NCBI GenBank assembly: GCA_012510865.1
Contig: JAAZHF010000119.1
Location: forward strand, 1 to 7,957
Source of the DNA: Gammaproteobacteria bacterium
GTDB lineage: Bacteria > Pseudomonadota > Gammaproteobacteria > Xanthomonadales > Xanthomonadaceae
Length of the DNA stretch: 7,957 nucleotides
Reading direction: 5' to 3'
How positions within the stretch are numbered: position 1 is the stretch's first letter; every line of letters begins with the position of its first letter. The notes under the pieces are model-generated. The model was not told the DNA's origin and made no database searches. It saw only the letters and a list, made by a program, of their open reading frames with translations. This document shows, piece after piece, positions 1-6,691 of this stretch. Position numbers and translations under genes: made by a program.

Positions 1-1854
1 GACCGGCAGCGGCGCCGCGGCCTCGCCGGCTGGTTCGAGTCGCGGCTGGACCCCTTTCCCGACAGTCCGCCGCGGCAGCCGCCGCGCGGGCTGGTCGCGT
101 TCTGCCTGCACTACACGCGGGGCGCCGGCGGCTGGCTGGCGCTGATGGCCCTGCTGGGCGCCCTGATCGCGGTCGCCGAGCTCGGCCTGTACGTCTACCT
201 CGGCGCGCTCGTCGACCGCCTGGGCGAGCACACGCCGGCGACCTTCTTCGCCGCGGAGGGGCCGCGGCTGGCATGGATGGCGCTGCTGGTCGCGGTGGGC
301 CTGCCGCTGCTGGTGCTGCTCGACAACCTGGTCCAGCTGCAGGGGCTGCTGGGCAACTTCCCGATGCGCATCCGCTGGAACGTGCACCGCTACCTGCTGC
401 GGCAGTCGATGGGCTATTTCCAGGACGAGTTCGCCGGGCGCATCGCGACCAAGCTGATGCAGACCTCGCTGGCGGTGCGCGAGACCGTGGTCAAGCTGCT
501 CGACGTCGGCGTGTACATCGTCGTCTACGTGGCCGGCGCGATGCTCGCTGCGGCGGCCGCGGACTGGCGCCTCATGCTGCCGTTCGCCGGCTGGTTCACC
601 GGCTATGTGCTGCTGATGAAGTACTTCGTGCCGCGCATGGAACGGGTCTCGCGCGAGCAGGCCGACGCGCGCTCCGACATGACCGGCCGCATCGTCGACA
701 GCTACACCAACATCGCCACCGTGAAGCTGTTCTCGCACTCGCGCCGCGAGCAGGCCTATGCGCGCGAGGCGATGGACGGCTTCCTCGACACGGTGTACCG
801 GCAGATGCGCCTGGCCACGCGCGTGGGCGCCGGCAACTACGCGCTGAACATGGCGCTGGTGTTCTCGGTGGCCGGCATCGGCCTGTGGCTGTGGGCCAGG
901 GGCCTGGTCAGCGCCGGCGCGCTGGCGGTGGGCATCGCGCTCGCGCTGCGCCTGGTGGGCATGAGCCAGTGGATCATGTGGGAGCTCTCGGCGCTGTTCG
1001 AGAACATCGGCACGGTGCAGGACGGCATCAACTCGATCGCGCTGCCGCCGACGGTGGACGACGCGCCCGGGGCGCCGGAGCTGCCGCCGGTCGCGGGCGA
1101 CATCCGCTTCGAGGGCGTCGGCTTCCACTACGGCAAGGGCTCGGGGGTGATCGAACGCCTCGACCTGCACGTGCGCCCCGGCGAGCGCATCGGCGTGGTC
1201 GGCCGCTCGGGCGCGGGCAAGTCGACCCTCGTCAACCTGCTGCTGCGCTTCCACGACGTCGAATCCGGGCGCATCCTGGTGGACGGCATCGACATCGCCG
1301 GCGTGCAGCAGGACTCGCTGCGCGCGCGCATCGGCGTGGTCACCCAGGACACCTCGCTGCTGCACCGGTCGGTGCGCGAGAACATCCTCTACGGCCGGCC
1401 GGACGCGTCCGAGGCCGAGATGCTGGAGGCCGCGCGCCAGGCCGAGGCCCACGACTTCATCCTCGGCCTGTCGGATGCCAAGGGGCGGAGCGGCTACGAC
1501 GCCCAGGTCGGCGAACGCGGCGTCAAGCTGTCCGGCGGCCAGCGCCAGCGCATCGCGATCGCGCGGGTGCTGCTGAAGGACGCGCCGATCCTGGTGCTGG
1601 ACGAGGCGACCTCGGCGCTGGACTCCGAGGTCGAGGCCGCGATCCAGGGCAACCTGTCGCGGCTGATGGAGGGCAAGACGGTGATCGCCATCGCCCATCG
1701 CCTGTCCACGATCGCGGCCATGGACCGGTTGGTGGTGATGGACCGCGGCGCGATCGTGGAGGAAGGCACGCACGCCGAACTGATCGCGCGCGGCGGGATC
1801 TACGCCCAGCTGTGGCGCCGCCAGTCCGGCGGCTTCCTCGCCGACTCCGACTGA
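1..1854 (+). CDS. ABC exporter, fused permease and ATP-binding domains (5' end outside window)
   Basis: Half-transporter of the MsbA/multidrug exporter type, expected to work as an inner-membrane dimer that exports a lipid or drug-like substrate using ATP. The frame is open from base 1. The first in-frame ATG (145) is too late, because bases 1-144 encode a typical leader (WFESRLDPFPD, then AFCLHYTRG) and contain no ATG, GTG or TTG in frame; the true start is therefore just left of the window. Of the 617 codons seen, hydrophobic segments lie near codons 49-70, 90-113, 167-187, 191-209, 280-300 and 307-326, giving six membrane helices. The ATPase domain follows, with Walker A GRSGAGKST (401-409, Lys407), a Q-loop at VTQD, the signature LSGGQ (from 510), Walker B ILVLDEA (from 530) and the switch His566. 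All motifs are intact. The substrate cannot be told from sequence. It ends 4 bases before the convergent lipoprotein gene. Confidence 0.93.
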   Translation, partial: DRQRRRGLAGWFESRLDPFPDSPPRQPPRGLVAFCLHYTRGAGGWLALMALLGALIAVAELGLYVYLGALVDRLGEHTPATFFAAEGPRLAWMALLVAVGLPLLVLLDNLVQLQGLLGNFPMRIRWNVHRYLLRQSMGYFQDEFAGRIATKLMQTSLAVRETVVKLLDVGVYIVVYVAGAMLAAAAADWRLMLPFAGWFTGYVLLMKYFVPRMERVSREQADARSDMTGRIVDSYTNIATVKLFSHSRREQAYAREAMDGFLDTVYRQMRLATRVGAGNYALNMALVFSVAGIGLWLWARGLVSAGALAVGIALALRLVGMSQWIMWELSALFENIGTVQDGINSIALPPTVDDAPGAPELPPVAGDIRFEGVGFHYGKGSGVIERLDLHVRPGERIGVVGRSGAGKSTLVNLLLRFHDVESGRILVDGIDIAGVQQDSLRARIGVVTQDTSLLHRSVRENILYGRPDASEAEMLEAARQAEAHDFILGLSDAKGRSGYDAQVGERGVKLSGGQRQRIAIARVLLKDAPILVLDEATSALDSEVEAAIQGNLSRLMEGKTVIAIAHRLSTIAAMDRLVVMDRGAIVEEGTHAELIARGGIYAQLWRRQSGGFLADSD

Positions 1855-1858
1855 GGCC

Positions 1859-2977
1859 TCAGGGCGCTCCGCTGGCCGGGCCCGAGGTGTCCTCCGGCGC
1901 AGGCGGGCGGATGCGGAAGAACGCGCTGCGCACCACGTCGAACTCGCTCATCGGGCTGTCGTCGGGGCAGGTTTCGTCCGGGAACCCGTACTCCTCGCGC
2001 AGCGCCAGGCCGCAGTCGTTGAGCTCCTCGAGCTCGCGGTCGGGCGCCTTGCAGCTGCGGTCGAAGCTGCGCTGGAAGGCGTCGCGGCGGCGCACGAAGT
2101 CCTCGCCGCACTTGCGCATCAGCTGCAGCCGGTCGAGATCGTCCTGCGCCGGGTTGGTGCCGTCGAGGCCGTACTCCAGCAGCTCTTCGGCGGTCAGCAG
2201 CCGCAGGTTGCGGTTGGGCACCGCCATCATCATGTCGGCCACGGCGACCGCCACGCCGTTGCGCGCGAGGTACTCCTTGACCCGGCCGTAGACCGCCTGC
2301 AGCTCCTCGTTGAGCTCGGCGCGCGAGGTCGCGGTCGAACTCATGCGGATGATGCGGTGGATGCCGACCGGGCCGGAGATCATGCGCACGTCGCCGGCGC
2401 CGAGGATCAGCACGCAGGCGCTGTGGCAGCTCGCGCCGTCGCGCACCCAGATGGTCCAGCCGGAGGCACCGATGGCGTCGCCGGCGCGGATGGCGTCCTC
2501 CACCTGGCCGCCGGTGGAGTCGATGTCGAGCACCCGCTTGTGGATCCCCATGCGGTCGGCGATGGCGGCCACGCGCTCGACCAGGGCGGTGAAGCCGGAG
2601 TTGATCTTGCCCTGGTAGCGCAGCCGCAGGAGGCCGACGTCCTGGCAGGGCTTCAGCGCGTCGGCCATGGCCAGGAACGACAGGTGGAGCAGCTGCTCGC
2701 CATCGCCCAGGGTGGCGTAGTCGAGCTCGCAGCTGAGGGATGCGGTGCCGTCGACCAGGGCGGCGTCCGGCCAGTCGGTGCCCTTGCGCACGTCGTAGGG
2801 CCGCGGCGCGTGCTCGATCGGCGTACTGATGAATTCGCCGGTGCCGTTGGCCTCCGCGACCGCCTCGGGCTCGGGCTCGCGCGCCGGCTCCTGTGGCTGT
2901 GCCCCGCAGCCGGCGAGCAGGACGCACAGGGCAAGCACACGGAGCAGGATCGGCATGGGCGGGGACGACGCGGGCAT
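1859..2977 (-). CDS. predicted lipoprotein with ClpP/SppA-like serine-protease fold
   Basis: Protein of 372 residues. A short hydrophobic signal ends in the lipobox LLAGC, so Cys24 should be lipidated; Gly at +2 (no Asp) suggests the outer membrane, facing the periplasm. A Pro/Glu-rich linker (25-45) follows. The core resembles the ClpP/crotonase fold of the periplasmic COG3904-like group: a strand ending DIDSTGG (151-157), a likely nucleophile Ser186 in CHSAC, His207 in GIHR 21 residues later, and LTAEELLEYGLDGT (261-274), the ClpP-like segment near the third catalytic residue. At that place, where ClpP has its catalytic Asp, I see Asn (PNRN), so activity is uncertain. Several Cys pairs (83/111, 184/188, 290/309, 322/337) could form disulfides. 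An alternative ATG at 2956 gives a more usual 17-residue signal; neither start has a strong ribosome site. It begins 56 bases after the dnaE2 stop on the same strand and may be co-transcribed. Substrate unknown. Confidence 0.8.
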   Translation of the reverse strand: MPASSPPMPILLRVLALCVLLAGCGAQPQEPAREPEPEAVAEANGTGEFISTPIEHAPRPYDVRKGTDWPDAALVDGTASLSCELDYATLGDGEQLLHLSFLAMADALKPCQDVGLLRLRYQGKINSGFTALVERVAAIADRMGIHKRVLDIDSTGGQVEDAIRAGDAIGASGWTIWVRDGASCHSACVLILGAGDVRMISGPVGIHRIIRMSSTATSRAELNEELQAVYGRVKEYLARNGVAVAVADMMMAVPNRNLRLLTAEELLEYGLDGTNPAQDDLDRLQLMRKCGEDFVRRRDAFQRSFDRSCKAPDRELEELNDCGLALREEYGFPDETCPDDSPMSEFDVVRSAFFRIRPPAPEDTSGPASGAP

Positions 2978-3033
2978 TCCGGACAGTCTATGGCCACGCG
3001 CGGCGGCCGAAGGAACGGCGGGTGAACCGGTGT

Positions 3034-6000
3034 TCAGTGGAAGTCGCGGGAGGCGGCGCGCAGCCCGCCGAGCAGGGGCGAGAGGTCCTCGAGGTGGCCG
3101 GCCACCAGGTGCTCCACCCCGTCGACCCGCTCCCAGCGGCCGCGCACGGCGAGCAGGGTCGAGCCCAGCAGCGCCCTGCGCCCGCGCTCGGCCACCCGCG
3201 GCCAGACGATGACGTTGACCATGCCGGCCTCGTCCTCGAGCGTCACGAAGATGGTGCCGCTGGCGGTCTGCGGCTGCTGCCGCTGCGTGACCAGGCCGGC
3301 CACGGCCACGTGGCTGCCGTGGCGCCGATCGCGCAGTTCGTGCGAGGCCAGCAGCCGGCGCGCGCGCAGCTGGCCGCGCAGCAGGGCCAGCGGATGCCGG
3401 CGCAGGCTCAGCCCGAGCGCGCGGTAGTCCGACAGCACGTCCTCGCCCGCGCCGGGGGCCGGCAGCGCCACCGGCTCCTCCTCCGGGCTGCCCGGGAGCA
3501 GCGGCCGCTGGCGCTCGATGCCGGCGACCTGCCAGCGCGCGTCGTGGCGGTGGCCGGCGATGGATTCGCGCGCACCGGCTGCGGCCAGCGCGGTGCGCGC
3601 CTCCGCGCCGAGGCCGGCGCGGCGGCAGAGGTCGGCGACGTCGCGGATGGGGCGCCCTTGCCGCGCGGCCACGATGGCCGCCGCGACGGCCTCCGGGAGC
3701 CCCTGCACCATCCGCAGGCCCAGGCGGATGGCCAGCGGACTTCGTGGGTCGTGGCTGCCGCCGCCCCCCCGGGCGGAGGCCGGGGCAGCGGTGGCGGGTG
3801 CCGGCTCAAGACTGCAGTCCCAGCCGCTGCGGGCCACGTCCACCGGCAGCACCTCCACGCCGGGCCGCGCGGCCCTGCCGCGACGCGCGTCCTGCACGAT
3901 CTGGCTGGGCGAATAGAAGCCCATCGGCTGCGAATTCAGCAGCGCGCAGGCGAAGGCCGCGGGCTCGTGGCGCTTCAGCCAGCAGCTCGCATACACCAGC
4001 TTGGCGAACGAGGCGGCGTGGCTCTGCGGGAAGCCGTAGGAGCCGAAGCCCTTGATCTGCTCGAAGATCTGGTCGATGAACCCGGACGCATAGCCCTTGT
4101 CCTCCATCAGCTCGCGGATGCGCAGCCGGTGCGGTTCCATGTCGCCGCCGTGCCGCCAGGCGGCCATCGAGCGGCGCAGGCCATCGGCCTCTTCGGGCGA
4201 ATAGCCGGCGTGGATCACCAGCTCCATCACCTGCTCCTGGAACAGCGGCACGCCGAGCGTGGGCCCCAGGATCTCCTGGATGCCGGGTGACGGGTACGTC
4301 ACCGCCTCCTGTCCCATGCGCCGGCGCAGGTAGGGATGCACCATGTCGCCCTGGATCGGGCCCGGGCGCACGATCGCGACCTCGACCACCAGGTCGTAGA
4401 AGGTCCTGGGCTTCAGCCGCGGCAGCATCGCCATCTGCGCGCGCGACTCGATCTGGAACACGCCCACGGTGTCGGCGCGCTGGATCATCGCGTAGGTGGC
4501 CGCGTCCTCCTTCGGGATGGTGGCGAGCTCCAGCGCGCGGCCGCGGTGCTCGCGCACCAGGTCCAGCGCCTTGCGGATGCAGGTCAGCATGCCCAGCGCC
4601 AGGCAGTCGACCTTGAGCAGGCCCAGCGCTTCGAGGTCGTCCTTCTCCCACTGGATGATGGTGCGGTCGGCCATGGCCGCGTTCTCCACCGGCACCAGGT
4701 TCCACAGCGGCGCATCCGAGACCACGAAGCCGCCGACGTGCTGCGACAGGTGCCGCGGCTTGCCGCGCAGCATCGCGGTGACGGCGAGGATGCGCGCGAT
4801 GAGCGGGTTGTCGATGTCGAAGCCGGCATCGGCCAGGCGCCGGTCCATGGGCGTTTCGCCGTTGCCCCGGCCGAAGCAGCCGGCCAGCAGGGTGACCTGG
4901 TCGGGCGGCAGGCCGAAGGCCTTGGCCACGTCGCGCACCGCGCTCCTGCCGCGGTAGCGGATCACGGTCGCGGCCAGCGCGGCGCGTTCGCGGCCGTACT
5001 TGCGGTAGACGTACTGCATCACCTCTTCGCGCCGCTCGTGTTCGAAGTCGACGTCGATGTCGGGCGGCTCGTTGCGGGCCCTGGACAGGAAGCGGGCCAT
5101 CAGCAGCCGGCTCTCCGCCGGATCGACCGCGGTGATGCCCAGCGCGAAGCACACCGCCGAGTTCGCCGCCGAGCCGCGGCCCTGGCAGAGGATGTTCCGG
5201 CTGCGCGCGAAGCGGACGATGTCCTCGACGGTGAGGAAGAAGGCTTCGTACTCCAGCTCGGCGATCAGCGCGAGTTCGCCTTCGATGGTCGCCAGCACCT
5301 CCGGCTTCGGCCCGTCCGGCCAACGCTGCCTGATGCCGGCTTCGACCAGCGCGCGCAGGTGGCTGGTGGGCGTCCGCCCCGGCGGGACCAGCTCCTCGGG
5401 ATAGGTGTAGCGGACCTCCGCCATCGAGAAGCGGCAGCGGCGCGCCAGCGCGGCGGCGTTCTCCAGCAGCGCGCGCGGGTAGATGTTGCCGAGCGTGTAG
5501 CGGTGGCGCAGGTGGCGCTCGCCGTTGCGGAACAGGTGCGCGCCGGCCCCGGCCAGCGTCAGGCCGTGGCGGATCGCGGTCATCGTGTCCTGCAGCACGC
5601 GCTGGCGGCGGGTGGCCATGTGCACGTCGCCGGCGGCGAGCGGCACGAGGTCGAGGTCCGCGGCCAGCGCAAGCAGGCGGGCCAAGCGCGCGGCATCGTC
5701 CTCCTCACGATGGAGTTCGACGGCAAGGTGGGCGCGCTCGCCGAAGACGCGGCGCAGCCAGGCGCCCTCGCCCGCATCGGGCACGCGCCCCGGCAGCCAC
5801 AGCGCGAACAGCCCAAGGCCCGCCCCTGCCGGAGCGGCTTCTGTGGGAGCGGCTTCTGTGGGAGCGGCTATAGCCGCGATCGCAATATCCCCAGCCATCC
5901 CATGGTGGATTTCGCGGCTGTAGCCGCTCCTACAGGGGTCGGGGATTTCGCGGCTGTAGCCGCTCCTACAGGGTCGGGGGATTTCGCGGCTGTAGCCGCT

Positions 6001-6663
6001 CCTACAGGGGTCGGGGATTTCGCGGCTGTAGCCGCTCCTGCAGGTTTCGGCCAGTTGGGCTTCGAGATCGGCGCGGGTCAGGCGGTAGTCGCCCTTGGTC
6101 GCCGCGCGGCGCGCGGTGGTGATGAGCCGGCACAGCTGGGCGTAGCCAGCGGCGTCCTCGCCCAGCAGCACGAGGCGCAGGCCGTCGTCGAGGCGGAACT
6201 CCGCGCCGACCACCAGTTTCACCCCACTGGACTTCGCCGCCTCGTGCGCGCGCACGATGCCGGCCAGCGAGCACTCGTCGGTGATCGCCAGCGCCTCGTA
6301 GCCGCACTGCGCGGCGCGGGTGAACAGCTCCTCGGCGCTGGCGGCGCCGCGGAGGAAGCTGAAGTCGGAGAGGCAGTGGAGTTCGGCGTAGGGCGGCAAG
6401 GATCCTCTTGTGGAAGCAGACGCCGTGGAAGCAGCTCCTGTAGGAGCAGCTATAGCTGCGATGGCGAGCTTCCCCGGGTCGCAGTTGCGGCTGCTCATGC
6501 AGGACTTTCGGGGAACCCATTCGCGGCTATAGCCGCTCCTACAAAGGGCGGGATCCAGGGCGGAAGCCGGGGCGGAAGCCGGGGCGGGATCCCCGGCGGA
6601 ATCATTCGCCGCCTCGAACCGCACCCGCCGTGACGGCTCGCCGTGGTCGTCGTCGCGGTTCAT
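3034..6663 (-). CDS. dnaE2: error-prone DNA polymerase DnaE2 (ImuC), with in-frame REP insertions
   Basis: C-family DNA polymerase that performs SOS-induced mutagenic translesion synthesis with ImuA and ImuB. Read from ATG 6663 it has 1209 residues; the family is usually about 1020-1090. The PHP domain starts at residue 92 ([16 protein letters not shown]) and has Leu where active PHP domains have the second His, as is usual in DnaE2. The polymerase core contains PPDIDVDF with catalytic Asp537 and Asp539 and [10 protein letters not shown] with Asp686, matching E. coli DnaE Asp401, Asp403 and Asp555. Later come [16 protein letters not shown] (872-887), a helix-hairpin-helix region (about 980-1035) and a C-terminal OB fold (about 1117-1180). 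Residues 208-280 are repeat-encoded and absent from normal relatives, and residues 1-91 are also largely repeats. Without both, about 1045 residues remain, the usual size. A Pro/Ala/Gly-rich linker (953-976) is also present. Start uncertain: ATG 6663, ATG 6498 or TTG 6399. It lies 28 bases after imuB. Confidence 0.93.
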   Translation of the reverse strand: MNRDDDHGEPSRRVRFEAANDSAGDPAPASAPASALDPALCRSGYSREWVPRKSCMSSRNCDPGKLAIAAIAAPTGAASTASASTRGSLPPYAELHCLSDFSFLRGAASAEELFTRAAQCGYEALAITDECSLAGIVRAHEAAKSSGVKLVVGAEFRLDDGLRLVLLGEDAAGYAQLCRLITTARRAATKGDYRLTRADLEAQLAETCRSGYSREIPDPCRSGYSREIPRPCRSGYSREIPDPCRSGYSREIHHGMAGDIAIAAIAAPTEAAPTEAAPAGAGLGLFALWLPGRVPDAGEGAWLRRVFGERAHLAVELHREEDDAARLARLLALAADLDLVPLAAGDVHMATRRQRVLQDTMTAIRHGLTLAGAGAHLFRNGERHLRHRYTLGNIYPRALLENAAALARRCRFSMAEVRYTYPEELVPPGRTPTSHLRALVEAGIRQRWPDGPKPEVLATIEGELALIAELEYEAFFLTVEDIVRFARSRNILCQGRGSAANSAVCFALGITAVDPAESRLLMARFLSRARNEPPDIDVDFEHERREEVMQYVYRKYGRERAALAATVIRYRGRSAVRDVAKAFGLPPDQVTLLAGCFGRGNGETPMDRRLADAGFDIDNPLIARILAVTAMLRGKPRHLSQHVGGFVVSDAPLWNLVPVENAAMADRTIIQWEKDDLEALGLLKVDCLALGMLTCIRKALDLVREHRGRALELATIPKEDAATYAMIQRADTVGVFQIESRAQMAMLPRLKPRTFYDLVVEVAIVRPGPIQGDMVHPYLRRRMGQEAVTYPSPGIQEILGPTLGVPLFQEQVMELVIHAGYSPEEADGLRRSMAAWRHGGDMEPHRLRIRELMEDKGYASGFIDQIFEQIKGFGSYGFPQSHAASFAKLVYASCWLKRHEPAAFACALLNSQPMGFYSPSQIVQDARRGRAARPGVEVLPVDVARSGWDCSLEPAPATAAPASARGGGGSHDPRSPLAIRLGLRMVQGLPEAVAAAIVAARQGRPIRDVADLCRRAGLGAEARTALAAAGARESIAGHRHDARWQVAGIERQRPLLPGSPEEEPVALPAPGAGEDVLSDYRALGLSLRRHPLALLRGQLRARRLLASHELRDRRHGSHVAVAGLVTQRQQPQTASGTIFVTLEDEAGMVNVIVWPRVAERGRRALLGSTLLAVRGRWERVDGVEHLVAGHLEDLSPLLGGLRAASRDFH
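5826..5880 (+). repeat. opposite-facing REP-like unit with a 15-bp repeated left arm, inside dnaE2
   Basis: GGAGCGGCTATAGCCGCGAT at 5861-5880 is the same element in the opposite direction to the 36-bp array; its core GCGGCTATAGCCGC (5864-5877) is a perfect palindrome preceded by GTGG. Its left arm is tandemly repeated with a 15-bp period: CTGCCGGAGCGGCTT (5826-5840), CTGTGGGAGCGGCTT (5841-5855), CTGTGGGAGCGGCTA (5856-5870). In the dnaE2 frame this encodes [19 protein letters not shown]. With the facing array it forms a head-to-head REP cluster like those known between genes in other bacteria. Confidence 0.9.
5908..6051 (-). repeat. four tandem 36-bp REP-like units inside dnaE2
   Basis: Units begin at 5908, 5944, 5980 and 6016, a perfect 36-bp period. 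On the plus strand each reads GATTTCGCGGCTGTAGCCGC then TCCTACAGG and a G-rich tail. On the minus strand each is TGTAGGAGCGGCTACAGCCG, that is, a GTAG tetranucleotide followed by a GCGGCT/AGCCGC hairpin, the layout of REP elements used by RAYT-type transposases. Palindromes lie at 5914-5927, 5950-5963, 5986-5999 and 6022-6035. The unit at 6016 is the most diverged (GCAG instead of GTAG). As 36 is a multiple of 3, the dnaE2 frame is kept, encoding [36 protein letters not shown] and [12 protein letters not shown]. Confidence 0.95.
6397..6409 (-). promoter_or_regulatory. possible ribosome binding site and TTG start for dnaE2
   Basis: The minus strand reads AAGAGGATCCTTG (6409-6397). The purine-rich AAGAGGA is the best Shine-Dalgarno-like match among the dnaE2 start candidates, though the spacing of 3-4 bases is short. 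A TTG start at 6399 would give [11 protein letters not shown] as the N-terminus, where DnaE2 homology begins, and a protein of 1121 residues. The upstream repeat cluster would then be a leader, not protein. ATG 6663 has only a weak GGGACGG upstream. Confidence 0.35.
6411..6463 (+). repeat. second plus-facing REP-like unit with a 15-bp repeated left arm
   Basis: Three 15-bp steps, TGGAAGCAGACGCCG (6411), TGGAAGCAGCTCCTG (6426) and TAGGAGCAGCTATAG (6441), lead into the palindrome GCAGCTATAGCTGC (6446-6459) preceded by GTAG (6440-6443). Compared with the other copies, both arms changed together (GCGGCT to GCAGCT and AGCCGC to AGCTGC), so the stem remains perfect. In the dnaE2 frame it encodes [19 protein letters not shown], close to the peptide from the unit at 5826-5880. 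Confidence 0.85.
6478..6502 (-). repeat. probable degenerate REP-like copy
   Basis: TCGCAGTTGCGGCTGCTCAT at 6479-6498, followed by GCAGG, aligns without gaps to the minus-facing unit TCGCGGCTGTAGCCGCTCCT. Roughly two thirds of positions match, and the encoded CMSSRNCD lines up with CRSGYSRE. The stem is no longer complementary. It could also be chance similarity in GC-rich sequence. One possible dnaE2 start (ATG 6498) lies inside it. Confidence 0.45.
6521..6545 (-). repeat. minus-facing REP-like unit near the dnaE2 5' end
   Basis: The minus strand reads TTTGTAGGAGCGGCTATAGC then CGCGA: GTAG followed by the perfect palindrome GCGGCTATAGCCGC (6523-6536). It faces the plus-oriented unit at 6441, again forming a head-to-head pair. 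If translated from 6663 it encodes CRSGYSRE, the same peptide as the internal array. Confidence 0.9.
6549..6608 (-). repeat. degenerate 12-bp tandem repeat
   Basis: Five 12-bp steps: CGGGATCCAGGG (6549), CGGAAGCCGGGG (6561), CGGAAGCCGGGG (6573, identical), CGGGATCCCCGG (6585), CGGAATCATTCG (6597). In the dnaE2 frame from ATG 6663 it gives four-residue steps such as [16 protein letters not shown], a low-complexity Ala/Pro/Ser stretch. It probably arose by replication slippage. Confidence 0.75.
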
Positions 6664-6691
6664 GGCCGCCCGTCCCGCGGGCCACGGCGGC

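Noticed and set aside
2978..3033. Promoter or terminator in the 56-base gap between dnaE2 and the lipoprotein gene
   Set aside because: A weak CATAGACT -10-like element is present, but no -35 at a proper distance; the only stem (GCCG/CGGC) is 4 bp. Nothing here is supportable.
3764..3770. G7 tract in dnaE2, with a similar one in imuB at 7351-7357, as phase-variable or frameshift sites
   Set aside because: Both frames are intact through the tracts. Seven-base runs are expected by chance in such GC-rich sequence, and the dnaE2 one lies in a Gly-rich linker.
5820..6051. CRISPR array
   Set aside because: The 36-bp periodic units are directly adjacent with no variable spacers, and the sequence is in frame with dnaE2. 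It is a tandem REP array.
5820..6545. Intrinsic transcription terminators formed by the palindromes
   Set aside because: The hairpins have short 6-7 bp stems, no following U-tract on either strand, and lie within or just before a coding sequence.
4336..6633. Very long open frame on the plus strand opposite dnaE2
   Set aside because: It is antisense to a clearly conserved polymerase, has biased composition typical of GC-rich shadow frames, and shows no recognisable domain. The 36-bp array is open on this strand as well simply because its period is a multiple of three and it lacks stops.
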